A stretch of DNA of 64,000 nucleotides from UBA1181 sp045226255 (lineage in GTDB: Bacteria > Bacteroidota > Bacteroidia > Bacteroidales > Paludibacteraceae), in NCBI GenBank assembly GCA_045226255.1, contig JBGVCG010000001.1, positions 1 through 64,000 on the forward strand, in the 5' to 3' direction. How positions within the stretch are numbered: position 1 is the stretch's first letter; the number at the start of each line of letters is the position of its first letter. The notes below the pieces were generated by a model. That model did not search any database. It was not told where the DNA came from and was given only the letters and a program-made list of their open reading frames with translations. Shown here one piece after another: positions 16,369 through 25,955 of this stretch. The position numbers and the translations under genes are program-made.

Positions 16369-16878
16369 TTAAAGGTTCTTCGTCTTCAGGAAATCGAGCA
16401 GTTGATTCCACTCTTCCTCAGACGCGAAACCATTCTTATCGACAATCATATAACGAATCGAATCGAAGTATAGGCAAATGTATCGCTTCTTTTTCACTTT
16501 CAGTTTACGAAACGAGCTATACCGACCGGTCCATTCTTGGCTAGAATATTCATGCTGAGACGAGAAAATCACCTCCTCATCCTTGAATACATAGCGACAA
16601 ATCATTTTTTCTCCCATCTGTTTCCTTAGCGTACGCTTCACACCCCATGGCGAAAACCTAAGAATCATTCTGACCACGAGGAAAATCATCAGAAGTAAGA
16701 ATACCAAGGGATACGCCATACCCTCAGAAGGAGCATCCATAAATGCCAATACAGAGAAAGCGGAAGATGCAATAAAAGTAGTCAATATTATGAATAAACT
16801 AACAAACAACCTCTTCGTCCTCGAGTCAAGCGAACAGATAATCTCCGGGGTAAGCGTTGTTTCATTATGTAGTTCCAT
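16369..16878 (-). CDS. YcxB-like membrane protein
   Basis: 169 residues from ATG 16878, which overlaps the recJ stop by one base (TGATG); a GTG one codon upstream is possible. Two transmembrane helices (LFVSLFIILTTFIASSAFSVLAF and YPLVFLLLMIFLVVRMILRF) precede a soluble domain with CRYVFKDEEVIFSSQ, WTGRYSSFRKLKVKKKRY and a terminal WNQLLDFLKTK, the pattern of the YcxB family. Function unknown; translationally coupled to recJ. Confidence 0.72.
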   Translation of the reverse strand: MELHNETTLTPEIICSLDSRTKRLFVSLFIILTTFIASSAFSVLAFMDAPSEGMAYPLVFLLLMIFLVVRMILRFSPWGVKRTLRKQMGEKMICRYVFKDEEVIFSSQHEYSSQEWTGRYSSFRKLKVKKKRYICLYFDSIRYMIVDKNGFASEEEWNQLLDFLKTKNL

Positions 16879-18623
16879 CACTCTACTGTTTTTATATCCT
16901 TGATCATCAGTTGGATGGAGGTCGTCCCGTTAAAGGTATTCTCCTCTATCGTGTAACAGATATCGACAGGGTTTAACTCTTTGATGTATTTATTGAAATC
17001 GACCTCGCCCGGGCATTTCGGTTGACCGAACCCGAAGGCGATACCGTTCATGATGCACTCCGACTGGGAGTCGATCAACTCCAGTTTCATGTGCTCCTGC
17101 TCCTTGCCCACCGCGCGGCTCGTACCGTAATCGAAGACCCTACGGGTGACGAAGACCGGCTTGGAGTTCTCCGGGCCGAACGGATTGAACTGCTTCAGCA
17201 AGCGGAAGAACTTCGGAGTGATCTCCTTGAAATCGATGAACGCGTCAATATCAATCTGCGGCTGTTTCTGCTCCTCCAGGATATTTTCAGTGACATACTG
17301 CTCAAAACGACGCTTGAACTCAGGGACATTCTCCTCGCGCATGGACAAACCCACCGCATACATGTGTCCGCCGAAGTTCTCCAGCAAATCACGGCACGAC
17401 TCGATCGCCTTGTAGATATCGAAGCCCTGCACGGAGCGTCCCGAACCCGTCGCGAAACCGTTCGAATGGGTCAGCACGATCGTAGGCTTATAGTACATCT
17501 CCGTCAATCGGGAAGCGACGATAGCGATGACACCCTTGTTCCAATCCGTGTTATAGACGACGATAGAATTGCGGGCCTCCCAACCCTCCTCGCTCTCCAA
17601 CTTAGCCTTCGCCTCGTCGGTGATGCTCTTGTCCAAGTCCTTACGTTTGTTGTTGTATTGGTCGATGCAGTCGCTCTTCGCCTTCGCGAAACTCAAATCC
17701 CTGGAAATCAGTAACTCGACAGACTCACGGGCGGTCTGCATTCTACCCGACGCATTCAAACGAGGACCGATCTTGAAGACGATATCACTGATCGTGATCT
17801 CCTTATCCGCCAAGCCACAGACATCGATGATGCTCTTCATACCCAAGCTAGGGTTGGAGTTCAACTGCTTCAGTCCGTAATAGGCAAGGATACGGTTCTC
17901 CCCGTTGATCGGCACGATGTCGGAGGCGATGCTCACCGCCAAGAAATCCAGCATCGGTTCCAGCTTATCGAACGGTATACCATTGTTGGAAGCGAAAGCT
18001 TGCATGAACTTAAAGCCCACGCCGCAGCCCGACAGATTCACGTCCGGATAGGTATTATCCGCACGTTTGGAATCGAGGACCGCCACCGCATTAGGCAAAC
18101 ATTCGTCCGGTGTGTGATGGTCGCAAATGATGAAGTCGACCCCCAATTGCGTGGCGTAGTCCACCTTCTCGACCTCTTTGATACCACAGTCAAGGGCGAT
18201 GATCAACTTGATCTTATTCTCCACTGCATAGTTAATGCCCTTGGAAGAGACACCATACCCCTCCGTGTACCGGTCAGGTATGTAAAAATCCACGTTCGAA
18301 TAGAACTGCTTCAAAAACTTGTACACGAGCGCCACCGCCGTGATACCATCCACGTCATAGTCGCCATAGACCAAGATCCGCTCTTTGTTGCCAATGGCTC
18401 TGTTCAGGCGATCCACCGCCTTTTCCATGTCGTTCATGAGGAAAGGATCGTGCAGATCGGCCAGCTGTGGACGGAAGAAACTCTTCGCCTGGGCGAAGGT
18501 TGTAATACCCCTTTGGACTAGCAATTGGCAAAGGACAGGGCTGATGCCCAAAGCTTCGGAAAGCTGCACCTTTTGGTTTTCTTGTTCGTCTGTCAGAGGT
18601 ATAAAATTCCATCTGTTAATCAT
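16878..18623 (-). CDS. recJ: single-stranded-DNA exonuclease RecJ
   Basis: 581 residues, the usual RecJ length. DHH motifs are intact: VYGDYDVDGITA (metal-binding DYDVD), LDCG, DHHTPDE, then SGCGVGFK. DHHA1 motifs are KIGPRLNASGRM and GFATGSGRSVQGFDIYKAIESC...FGGHMYAVGLS. The C-terminal OB fold includes FNPFGPENSKPVFV. A 5'-3' ssDNA exonuclease in RecFOR recombination and mismatch repair; cytoplasmic. Coupled to the ycxB-like gene downstream. Confidence 0.96.
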   Translation of the reverse strand: MINRWNFIPLTDEQENQKVQLSEALGISPVLCQLLVQRGITTFAQAKSFFRPQLADLHDPFLMNDMEKAVDRLNRAIGNKERILVYGDYDVDGITAVALVYKFLKQFYSNVDFYIPDRYTEGYGVSSKGINYAVENKIKLIIALDCGIKEVEKVDYATQLGVDFIICDHHTPDECLPNAVAVLDSKRADNTYPDVNLSGCGVGFKFMQAFASNNGIPFDKLEPMLDFLAVSIASDIVPINGENRILAYYGLKQLNSNPSLGMKSIIDVCGLADKEITISDIVFKIGPRLNASGRMQTARESVELLISRDLSFAKAKSDCIDQYNNKRKDLDKSITDEAKAKLESEEGWEARNSIVVYNTDWNKGVIAIVASRLTEMYYKPTIVLTHSNGFATGSGRSVQGFDIYKAIESCRDLLENFGGHMYAVGLSMREENVPEFKRRFEQYVTENILEEQKQPQIDIDAFIDFKEITPKFFRLLKQFNPFGPENSKPVFVTRRVFDYGTSRAVGKEQEHMKLELIDSQSECIMNGIAFGFGQPKCPGEVDFNKYIKELNPVDICYTIEENTFNGTTSIQLMIKDIKTVE

Positions 18624-18840
18624 TATATATATTATTTTTCTATTTTTCTATCAAAAGGCATTTTCTCCCACGAATTTTTCCTCAATTCGTCAAACGGAAA
18701 AAACAACTTGTAAAGTTAATAAATTCATCTCAAAAACGCATAGCGAAAAAAAATTTTTATCGATTTAGCATAATATCAGACATTCGAAACCCGTTTTTTA
18801 TTAAATTAGCCGTTCGTTTTTGTGGGAAGAAAATACAAAC

Positions 18841-20613
18841 ATGATAGAAGAATATTTCATACGAATATTACGGTGGAGGGAAGCGAACATCAACGAGAAA
18901 CACTTCACATTGTTTCTTAGTTTTCTGACAGGATTGTTCTGCGCCATCGCCGCACACATACTAAAAAGCATCGTCGCATTTCTGCATGAGTTAGTGAAGA
19001 GTAACTTCACGGACGGCAGTTTGAACTACCTCTACTTGGCGACACCAATCATCGGTGTATGCCTCGCCAGCGCATACGTGCGTTACCTTGTGAAGGACGA
19101 CATCAGCCATGGAGTCACGAAGATCATGTTCGCCATCTCGCAAAAGAAGGCGCGTATCAAACGACACAACATGTGGTCGTCCATCATAGCCAGTTCGCTC
19201 ACCATCGGTTTCGGAGGATCGGTAGGAGCCGAGGCCCCGATCGTGCTGACGGGTTCGGCCATCGGTTCGAACCTCGGACAACTCTTCCGCATGGAGCAGA
19301 AGACGCTGATGTTGCTCGTCGGCTGCGGTGCGGCAGGTGCGGTGGCTGGTATCTTCAAGGCCCCGATCGCGGGAGTCTGTTTCACGCTGGAGGTGTTAAT
19401 GCTCGACTTGACGATGGCCTCCATCGTGCCATTGCTCATCTCCGCGGCGACCGCCTCCATCTTCACCTACTTCCTTTCCAGCTCGGAGGCGATGTTCACC
19501 TTCGAACCCGTTCCTTTTTCCCTCCACAACGTGCCTTACTACGTGGCGCTCGGAATCCTCTGCGGATTCATCTCACTCTATTTCACAAGGGGAATGACCA
19601 AGCTGGAGTCCTTCTTCGCAAGCCTCAACACACCGATCAAGAAACTCTTCGCGGGCGGTATCATGCTGAGCATCCTGATCTTCTTCATCCCGCCATTGTA
19701 TGGTGAGGGTTACGACACCATCGGCTACCTGCTCGACGGCAACGTGAAGGCCATCACGGAGAACAGCGTATTCTACGACTTCAGGGATAATTTCTGGATG
19801 GTCCTCCTGTTCCTCTTCCTCATCATCTTCTTTAAGATCTTCGCTTCAGCAGCGACGAACGGAAGCGGTGGAACGGGTGGAATCTTCGCCCCTAGCCTAT
19901 TCATGGGTTGCATCACGGGCTACGCGATGGCCTTCATCACCAACTACACAAGCCTAGGGGTCTTGCCTGAAAAGAACTTCGCGCTGGCGGGCATGTCGGG
20001 CGTCATGGCGGGTGTCATGCACGCACCGCTGACGGGCGCCTTCCTCATCGCCGAACTGACGGGGGGCTACAGCTTGTTCATCTGTCTGATGATCACGGCC
20101 ACCGTCGCCTACGTCACCATCCTAGCCTTCGAGCCTCATAGCTTGTACGCCATGCGTCTGGCGAAGAAGGGTGAGCTGCTGACCCACAATACGGACAAGA
20201 ACATCCTCACCTTGCTGAAGACGGAGAACGTCATCGAGACGGATTTCCAGACGCTCCACCCGGAGATGTACCTGGGCGACGTCATCAAAATCGTGGCGAA
20301 CTCCAACCGCAACATCTTCCCGGTACTCGACTCCAAGCATAGGATGGTGGGACTCATCAGCCTGAACGAAATCCGTAACATCATGTTCCGGCCTGAACTA
20401 TACAACCGTTTCAAGGTATCCAAACTGATGGTCTCCCCGCCGGACTTCGTCTCCGCGGATGAGCCGATGGAGAAGGTGATGTATAAATTCGAGAAGACCA
20501 AGGCGTGGAACCTACCCGTGCTGGACGAAGAGGGGAAATATTTAGGCTACGTCTCCAAATCGAAGATCTTCTCCGCCTATAGGGAGTTGCTCGTGACGTT
20601 GTCGGACGAGTAA
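18841..20613 (+). CDS. ClC-family chloride channel/antiporter with CBS pair
   Basis: 590 residues from ATG 18841; a GTG 7 codons upstream would add WEENTN and is unlikely. About ten membrane segments. Selectivity motifs: GGSVGAEAP (gating Glu E131, with A for the usual R/K and A for G of GREGP) and GSGGTGGIFAPSLFMG (GGIFAP). The last 130 residues form two CBS domains (MYLGDVIKIVANSNRNIFPV and VSADEPMEKVMYKFEKTKAWNLPV), usual for regulation by adenine nucleotides. Inner-membrane anion transport; whether channel or H+ antiporter cannot be settled by eye. Divergent from recJ. Confidence 0.9.
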   Translation: MIEEYFIRILRWREANINEKHFTLFLSFLTGLFCAIAAHILKSIVAFLHELVKSNFTDGSLNYLYLATPIIGVCLASAYVRYLVKDDISHGVTKIMFAISQKKARIKRHNMWSSIIASSLTIGFGGSVGAEAPIVLTGSAIGSNLGQLFRMEQKTLMLLVGCGAAGAVAGIFKAPIAGVCFTLEVLMLDLTMASIVPLLISAATASIFTYFLSSSEAMFTFEPVPFSLHNVPYYVALGILCGFISLYFTRGMTKLESFFASLNTPIKKLFAGGIMLSILIFFIPPLYGEGYDTIGYLLDGNVKAITENSVFYDFRDNFWMVLLFLFLIIFFKIFASAATNGSGGTGGIFAPSLFMGCITGYAMAFITNYTSLGVLPEKNFALAGMSGVMAGVMHAPLTGAFLIAELTGGYSLFICLMITATVAYVTILAFEPHSLYAMRLAKKGELLTHNTDKNILTLLKTENVIETDFQTLHPEMYLGDVIKIVANSNRNIFPVLDSKHRMVGLISLNEIRNIMFRPELYNRFKVSKLMVSPPDFVSADEPMEKVMYKFEKTKAWNLPVLDEEGKYLGYVSKSKIFSAYRELLVTLSDE

Positions 20614-20617
20614 GGGA

Positions 20618-20686
20618 AGTTTAGAGTTAAGAGGTAAGAGGTAAGGAACGTCCTTCGGCGTGGTAAAGTAAGAGTTAGGAGTTGGG
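20618..20686. repeat. post-stop A/T repeat with hairpin core, copy 3
   Basis: After the ClC stop: AGAGTTAAG and AGGTAAG units, then ACGTCCTTCGGCGT (short hairpin), then AAGAGTTAGGAGTT. The same plan, A/T repeat flanking an ACGT-containing hairpin, is seen at 30926 and 44393. Confidence 0.6.
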
Positions 20687-20705
20687 CTATAAATACCCCC
20701 CACTA

Positions 20706-20736
20706 TTGACAGAGAATATTTTTTTCTTTATATTTG
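20706..20736 (+). promoter_or_regulatory. promoter of 20770 lipoprotein gene
   Basis: TTG at 20706-20708 (in TTGAC), 20 bp, TATATTTG at 20729-20736. The ATG follows 33 bp later. Confidence 0.7.
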
Positions 20737-20769
20737 TTTTGCATGGATAACACATAAAAAACAAAAAGC

Positions 20770-21222
20770 ATGAAGAAATTATTATTATTGATTAGTTCAT
20801 GGGCAATGATATTGGCCGGAACCGTAGCATTCACCTCTTGTGGCGACGACGATGAAGACAACAACGCAAAAAAAGGCGAAGCCGCTGAATTGTTCGAAAG
20901 CTGCAAAGAGCTTGAAGGTGCTAAAATTGTGGGAGATGACGTTATTTACAAAAACAAAGATCTCAATTCGACAATTACAGTCTTTCACTTTTTCGACGGC
21001 AAGGTGGAAGGCATAAAAGAATACGTGGATTACATATCAGAAACGAACGTTAAAACGTGGGAAGCTTCGACGCTAGAAGATTTTACTAATTATAAGACTG
21101 AAGGCCAATATATCATCTTCGGCAAGGATATAGCCGTTCAATTCCAGAACATATCCAAGCAGGAGCTTTGCGACAAACTAAATGCTGAAAATGGATACGC
21201 ATTTTTCTGCGGAATGGATTAG
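20770..21222 (+). CDS. lipoprotein, 150 aa, unknown function
   Basis: Signal peptide MKKLLLLISSWAMILAGT, then FTSC as a lipobox-like site, followed at once by CGDDDEDNN, an acidic post-Cys run of the kind that acts as a surface-export signal for Bacteroidetes lipoproteins. The remainder is soluble with no recognised domain and two more Cys near the ends. It is a single-gene unit: promoter at 20706-20736 and terminator at 21289-21329. Confidence 0.75.
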   Translation: MKKLLLLISSWAMILAGTVAFTSCGDDDEDNNAKKGEAAELFESCKELEGAKIVGDDVIYKNKDLNSTITVFHFFDGKVEGIKEYVDYISETNVKTWEASTLEDFTNYKTEGQYIIFGKDIAVQFQNISKQELCDKLNAENGYAFFCGMD

Positions 21223-21288
21223 CACAGTAAAATTTAACGAAACAGGGGATAATACCAATATTCCCTAGAACAATCTCAATCAACATAT

Positions 21289-21329
21289 TTCCGGTAGTGG
21301 TTCACGCAAAGAACGCTACCGGATTTTTT
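21289..21329 (+). terminator. terminator of 20770 lipoprotein gene
   Basis: CCGGTAG (21291-21297) pairs with CTACCGG (21316-21322); an inner GTTC/GAAC lengthens the stem; six T follow (21324-21329). Confidence 0.88.
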
Positions 21330-21352
21330 ATAGGAAGGAGTCTGCCCCAACT

Positions 21353-22252
21353 TTACTTATTCTTCCCGATCCTAAAGGACAAAAGGACCTCATGCGTATT
21401 ACTTGGCAAGGTGCTATTGCTTCCCATGCCGCACTCATAGACATAGCCGAAGCGGACAATACGGTACTCAAAGCCCAACACCACGGAGAGGTAGGAGGGG
21501 TTGCAACCGTTCACCAGGTCGGGACGCCACGAGAGTCCGCCCCAAAACAAACGACGGTAGAAGAGCAATGTGCCCAAATCCGCCACGTGCACTTTATTAC
21601 GGTTCATATAGCCTAAATCCACCCACAGGTCCCAATCGTCCCCCAAGACGAAGGAACGCACCGCATAGCCATAGAAATGGCGGTCGGAGGAATAGGAAAG
21701 CGACTGGTTGTTCTGAACATGGGTGGAGGAGATTCCGAACGTCCAATCCTTGGAAGTGACCTCAAAGCCCACATTGAAATCAGGGGAAGCCTCCGTGACA
21801 CGATCTTTCGACAAGTCCAGCATCGCCCGCTCATACTCCTTGCCCAACGTGTTGGCGGAAGGATCATAGGAGCCCCAGAACGCACCGGCGGAGATACCCA
21901 TGGAGAGGATCCAGCGCGGATTCAGGTCTATCTGGTAGGAATACTCCGCCTTCACCTCCGTCATGCTGTGCCCCACGCCCATCACATCACGGTAGACCGT
22001 CAGGCCCACGCCCGACTGGATGCGTTTGAAGTAGTTCGTGGCGTTCAGGAGCAGGGTATGCGGCGAGTTGTCCACGCCCAGCCATTGCAGACGCCCCATC
22101 AGGAAGATGTCCACGTCGCCCGTGTTACCCACGCCCGCAGGGTTGATGTTGCCACGGGAAAAGAGCTGCTGCGTGAGCATCAGGTCCTGCTGGGCGAAGG
22201 AGACCTGTCCCAAGCCCAACCATAGCAGCAATATGTAGAAAAATCTCTTCAT
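21353..22252 (-). CDS. PorP/SprF-family outer-membrane protein
   Basis: 299 residues with a signal peptide ending FAQQD, then LMLTQQLFSRGNINPAGVGNTG, the hallmark start of PorP/SprF proteins, followed by a predicted 12-14-strand barrel. Such proteins are T9SS-associated and often anchor or help export a specific substrate. The ATG overlaps the OmpA-family stop (ATGA), so the two are coupled. Being with one OmpA gene and one barrel gene and not with porKLMN, it is more likely a paralogous SprF-type partner than the core PorP. Confidence 0.85.
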   Translation of the reverse strand: MKRFFYILLLWLGLGQVSFAQQDLMLTQQLFSRGNINPAGVGNTGDVDIFLMGRLQWLGVDNSPHTLLLNATNYFKRIQSGVGLTVYRDVMGVGHSMTEVKAEYSYQIDLNPRWILSMGISAGAFWGSYDPSANTLGKEYERAMLDLSKDRVTEASPDFNVGFEVTSKDWTFGISSTHVQNNQSLSYSSDRHFYGYAVRSFVLGDDWDLWVDLGYMNRNKVHVADLGTLLFYRRLFWGGLSWRPDLVNGCNPSYLSVVLGFEYRIVRFGYVYECGMGSNSTLPSNTHEVLLSFRIGKNK

Positions 22253-22905
22253 CGTTCTTTCACTCTTACCACTACCCTACGGTTCATCAAATGTTCATAT
22301 TCGTTCTTCGCGTGCGGGTAAACCAGTTCCAGCTCGCTGCGACCGATCATCGTCAACCGTTTCGGGTCGACCCCTCGGCGCACCAAAACCTCATAGACCC
22401 TTTTGGCGCGACGCTCGGACAATCCCTGGTTATAGGCCACCGTACCGCGCTCGTCCGTATGACCGATCACCTCGAAATCCTTTCCCTGATGGTAGTCGAT
22501 GAAGGCCATGATGGTATCGAACTCCGCGGAATAGTCCGTGATGAAATTATTTTGGTCAAAGATAAAATAGACGATACAGGTGTTGATGTCCGGGCGGGAG
22601 ACGCGAGGCGGTGTCGGCAACGTGTCCGCAGGCTTCTCAGGCTCCTTCGGAACATCCGTGAGCACATTCGGCAGCGTGTCCACGACAACGGAATCCTGCA
22701 CGAGCGTATCCGCAGGCACAGTGTCCACCGGCAACACAGGGACCGTATCCTTCTCCGTCGTATCCCTCTTCTCCTCCTCCACGACAGGGTAACGCCAGCT
22801 ACGGTAGAAAAGGGAGGACCCCCGCTCCGTGATGCGTTCCTTCTTCTTCCCGTTCACCGAAGGGAGGATAAGCAAGAGCAATAATATGGAGAGTATCTTT
22901 TTCAT
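22249..22905 (-). CDS. OmpA-family peptidoglycan-binding protein
   Basis: 218 residues. Signal peptide, a Pro/Thr/Asp/Val-rich linker (repeated DTVP/DTLP units, about 55-105), then an OmpA C-terminal domain: VYFIFDQNN, HTDERGTVAYNQGLSERRAKRVYEVL and RRVVVRV, with the peptidoglycan-contacting Asp/Arg pattern intact. It probably tethers the PorP-like barrel to the cell wall. ATGA overlaps on both sides with its neighbours. Confidence 0.9.
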   Translation of the reverse strand: MKKILSILLLLLILPSVNGKKKERITERGSSLFYRSWRYPVVEEEKRDTTEKDTVPVLPVDTVPADTLVQDSVVVDTLPNVLTDVPKEPEKPADTLPTPPRVSRPDINTCIVYFIFDQNNFITDYSAEFDTIMAFIDYHQGKDFEVIGHTDERGTVAYNQGLSERRAKRVYEVLVRRGVDPKRLTMIGRSELELVYPHAKNEYEHLMNRRVVVRVKER

Positions 22906-24227
22906 TCCTTTTTTTCTTTAACCCAAGAATGTACTTTAAAGCTACGATCGAAACGCAAAGCGAAGGTCACCGCATAATCAACGCTGGACTCGTCCAAGTC
23001 GTAATAGGCCTGAAGACGGAAACGCATAACGTCATTCAAAACATAAGCAGCCTCAGCCGTAAGCATATGGCGGTAACGGCGTTCGAAGGAGTCATCGAAA
23101 TAGCTTCTCGATTGGAAGAGGTAACTACCCCTGCCGGAGATGAACCCGTCACCATACCAGTAACCTATATTGGCATCTAAATAACAACGTTTTTCATGCA
23201 CAGTATAGTCTATCTCCCCCTTTGAGAGCTCACGTAAAGAGAACCAAGATTTGCTGTACACCAACTGAGGGTAGATACCCCACCCCTTTTTGAAATGGGT
23301 ATGGATATGTTGACCATCGGAACGGTTGGAGAAGCCGAAGACCGGCAAATTCACTCTAAAGCTAGCTCTTTTAGGGGTATTTATGGAATAAAACAGGCCA
23401 GTCGCCACATTAGCAAGGGTCTCGATGCACGTGTCCTGCACCGCATCGATTTGTCCTCCCCGATGGTTCATCATCAAATGGATAGGGATTCCTATCCAAT
23501 GGCGGACATCCTTATAGATATCAGGTTTAAAACTCGTCGCTATCGTGTTCACCCATCCGAAAGTGAATTTCTCCTGCCAAGGAGAGTCCACGACGATGAA
23601 GTCCTCCCAATTGCACCACATCTCAGACTGCCAATGTTTGGTGTAGGCGAATACCTGCAATCCATCTTCCTTGTTGGCGTAGAAGAGTCTGTCGTAGTCA
23701 TACATCGGCTGATAGAGTCCATGACCAATACGTTCATCGGACAATGTACCACCCACGATTCTTATGCCTTTTACCGGCCTATATTCTATCCGCACGATGG
23801 GGGAAACCTCCCGCAACCTCTTATGGTCGCCCGCAATCCCCAAGAGATGGAGACCAACGGAGGCGCTCAGCCTTTCGTCATGGATGTAGGTGAACGTCGG
23901 TTTCAGGAAGAAACCCAATGCGCTATACCCTTTCGTGTAAGGAAGGAAATACTCCGCGTCACGAACGAAGGTCGTCACATTCGGATTAAACAGGAGCGTC
24001 AATCTTTTACAACCCGCTCTATCTCCCCCGTACATGTATCGAACAAATGTTTCGTCATTGACGACAAATGTATCTACCGGCTGGATGATTCGGGGATAAT
24101 GTACATCGTCGACAATAGCCATTCCTCGGTGATAACTAGAACAAGCCGCCATAGAGTCCTGGCCGTCCGCTTCCACATTCAGGAAGTGAAGCAATACCAC
24201 AAGTACCATTAACACGGATTTCCTCAT
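22902..24227 (-). CDS. predicted outer-membrane beta-barrel protein
   Basis: 441 residues with a signal peptide (VLMVLVVLLHFLNVEA) and many alternating aromatic strands (GKEDGLQVFAYTKHW, YVLNDVMRFRLQAYYDL, VTFALRFDRS near the end). I do not recognise a named family. First gene of the barrel-OmpA-PorP operon, overlapping the OmpA gene by 4 bp. Context suggests a structural or export partner of the PorP-like protein. Confidence 0.68.
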   Translation of the reverse strand: MRKSVLMVLVVLLHFLNVEADGQDSMAACSSYHRGMAIVDDVHYPRIIQPVDTFVVNDETFVRYMYGGDRAGCKRLTLLFNPNVTTFVRDAEYFLPYTKGYSALGFFLKPTFTYIHDERLSASVGLHLLGIAGDHKRLREVSPIVRIEYRPVKGIRIVGGTLSDERIGHGLYQPMYDYDRLFYANKEDGLQVFAYTKHWQSEMWCNWEDFIVVDSPWQEKFTFGWVNTIATSFKPDIYKDVRHWIGIPIHLMMNHRGGQIDAVQDTCIETLANVATGLFYSINTPKRASFRVNLPVFGFSNRSDGQHIHTHFKKGWGIYPQLVYSKSWFSLRELSKGEIDYTVHEKRCYLDANIGYWYGDGFISGRGSYLFQSRSYFDDSFERRYRHMLTAEAAYVLNDVMRFRLQAYYDLDESSVDYAVTFALRFDRSFKVHSWVKEKKE

Positions 24228-24248
24228 ATATTCTACCCCTAAGAAACG

Positions 24249-24284
24249 AAAAAGGCGTCAGGACTGATAAACGTCCCAACGCCT
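24249..24284 (-). terminator. terminator of proS
   Basis: Read on minus: GGCGT and ACGCC arms (24283-24254) with an inner GGAC/GTCC, followed by T5 (24253-24249) then CGTTTC. Confidence 0.8.
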
Positions 24285-24297
24285 ATGAATGAATTCA

Positions 24298-25782
24298 TTA
24301 ATATGATCTTGCGAAGAGCACCCTGCACTTGGACGGTTTGCCCGTCACCATGCACTTGCCAGGCTCCTTGTCGTCGCCCAGGTAGGTGTCGAACGGAACG
24401 CAACGGATGGTCGCCTTGGTCTCCTCCTTGATCTGCGCCTCCGTCTCCGGAGTGCCATCCCAATGGGCCAAGATGAAACCGCCCTTCTCGATCTCCACCT
24501 TGAACTCGTCGTAGCTATCCACCTTCTTGATCATGGAGTTACGATAGTCCAAAGCCTTCTTGAAGATATTCTTTTGGATCTCATCCAATAGGTTCTTAAC
24601 ATAAGCGTCGATGCCCTCCAAGCTGACGGTCTCCTTCGTGAGCGTGTCACGGCGAGCCACCTCGACCGTACCGTTCTCAAGGTCTCTTGCGCCCATCGCC
24701 AAACGAACCGGCACACCCTTCAGCTCGTACTCGGCGAACTTCCAGCCCGGCTTCTTAGCGTCCGAATCATCATACTTAACCGTGATGCCCAAAGCCTTCA
24801 GCTTAGCGGTGATCTCGTTCACCTTAGCGGAGATCTCAGCCAACTGCTCCTCCGTCTTGAAGATAGGCACAATCACCACTTGGATCGGTGCCAAGTTAGG
24901 CGGCAAAACCAAACCGTTGTCGTCGGAGTGCGTCATGATGAGCGCACCCATCAGACGGGTGGAAACGCCCCAAGAGGTAGCCCACACATAGTCGAGCTTT
25001 CCCTCGCGGGTCTGGTACTGCACATCGAACGCCTTCGCGAAGTTCTGTCCCAGGAAGTGGGAAGTACCCGACTGAAGGGCCTTGCCATCCTGCATCAGGG
25101 CCTCGATGGTATAGGTGTCCACCGCACCGGCGAAACGCTCCGTCTCGGACTTCACGCCCTTGATGACAGGGACTGCCATGAAGTTCTCCACGAAATCGCC
25201 ATAGACATTCAGCATCTTCTGTGCCTCAGCCTCAGCCTCCTCGTAGGTCTCGTGAGCCGTATGGCCCTCTTGCCACAGGAACTCGGCGGTACGGAGGAAG
25301 AGACGCGTACGCATCTCCCAACGAACCACGTTCGCCCATTGGTTGCAGAGGATCGGAAGGTCACGATAAGAGTGGATCCAGTTCTTGTATGTGTTCCAGA
25401 TGATGGTCTCGGAAGTAGGACGGACAATCAACTCCTCCTCCAACTTGGCTTCAGGGTCCACCACCACACCGCTCCCGTCGGGATTGGTCTTCAGTCTGTA
25501 GTGGGTGACAACCGCACACTCCTTCGCGAAGCCTTCCACATGGTCAGCCTCCTTGCTCAAAAAAGATTTAGGGATGAAAAGAGGGAAATAAGCGTTCACA
25601 TGACCCGTCTCCTTGAACATACGGTCCAACTCATGCTGCATCTTCTCCCAAATAGCATACCCGTACGGTTTAATCACCATACAACCTCTCACTGCGGAAC
25701 TCTCCGCCAAATCAGCCTTGATCACCAAGTCGTTATACCACTGTGAGTAATCCTCACTGCGTGGAGTCAATTCTTTTGCCAT
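24298..25782 (-). CDS. proS: proline-tRNA ligase, short (archaeal-type) form
   Basis: 494 residues, class II aminoacyl-tRNA synthetase. Visible motifs: [23 protein letters not shown] (motif 2 neighbourhood), [39 protein letters not shown] (motif 3 region), an anticodon domain (QVVIVPIF), and a Zn-type C-terminal domain ending in the conserved aromatic residue (FARSY). It lacks the bacterial editing insertion, as is normal in Bacteroidetes. Charges tRNA-Pro. A TACCTTTG -7 box lies 29 bp upstream. Confidence 0.97.
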   Translation of the reverse strand: MAKELTPRSEDYSQWYNDLVIKADLAESSAVRGCMVIKPYGYAIWEKMQHELDRMFKETGHVNAYFPLFIPKSFLSKEADHVEGFAKECAVVTHYRLKTNPDGSGVVVDPEAKLEEELIVRPTSETIIWNTYKNWIHSYRDLPILCNQWANVVRWEMRTRLFLRTAEFLWQEGHTAHETYEEAEAEAQKMLNVYGDFVENFMAVPVIKGVKSETERFAGAVDTYTIEALMQDGKALQSGTSHFLGQNFAKAFDVQYQTREGKLDYVWATSWGVSTRLMGALIMTHSDDNGLVLPPNLAPIQVVIVPIFKTEEQLAEISAKVNEITAKLKALGITVKYDDSDAKKPGWKFAEYELKGVPVRLAMGARDLENGTVEVARRDTLTKETVSLEGIDAYVKNLLDEIQKNIFKKALDYRNSMIKKVDSYDEFKVEIEKGGFILAHWDGTPETEAQIKEETKATIRCVPFDTYLGDDKEPGKCMVTGKPSKCRVLFARSY

Positions 25783-25810
25783 CTTGTATTTATGTAAAAC
25801 TTATAAAGCA

Positions 25811-25818
25811 CAAAGGTA
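25811..25818 (-). promoter_or_regulatory. -7 box (TACCTTTG) of proS
   Basis: Plus-strand CAAAGGTA is a perfect TAnnTTTG on the minus strand, 29 bp before the ATG. No TTG at 19-21 bp upstream. Confidence 0.5.
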
Positions 25819-25827
25819 CGAAATTAT

Positions 25828-25859
25828 AATTAAGAATTAAGAGTTAAGAGTTAAGAATT
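25828..25859. repeat. A/T repeat, copy 4
   Basis: AATTAAGAATTAAGAGTTAAG-type units in tandem, between the divergently oriented end of the PstS-like gene and the proS promoter. Confidence 0.65.
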
Positions 25860-25900
25860 CCATAATGTACATTCAAATGCGAATCGCTTCCCATAGCAAC

Positions 25901-25938
25901 GATGCCCTGACCATGGCCAAACGCACGAATAGGGCATC
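25901..25938 (-). terminator. hairpin after PstS-like gene, possible terminator
   Basis: GATGCCCT (25901-25908) and AGGGCATC (25931-25938) are perfect 8-bp arms 18 bp beyond the PstS-like stop. No T-run follows on the minus strand, so termination is uncertain. Confidence 0.4.
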
Positions 25939-25955
25939 AATCTAATATTTCACAA

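Noticed and set aside
23295..24212. 305-codon plus-strand frame
   Set aside because: Antisense to the 441-aa barrel gene, which has a signal peptide and is locked in an operon.
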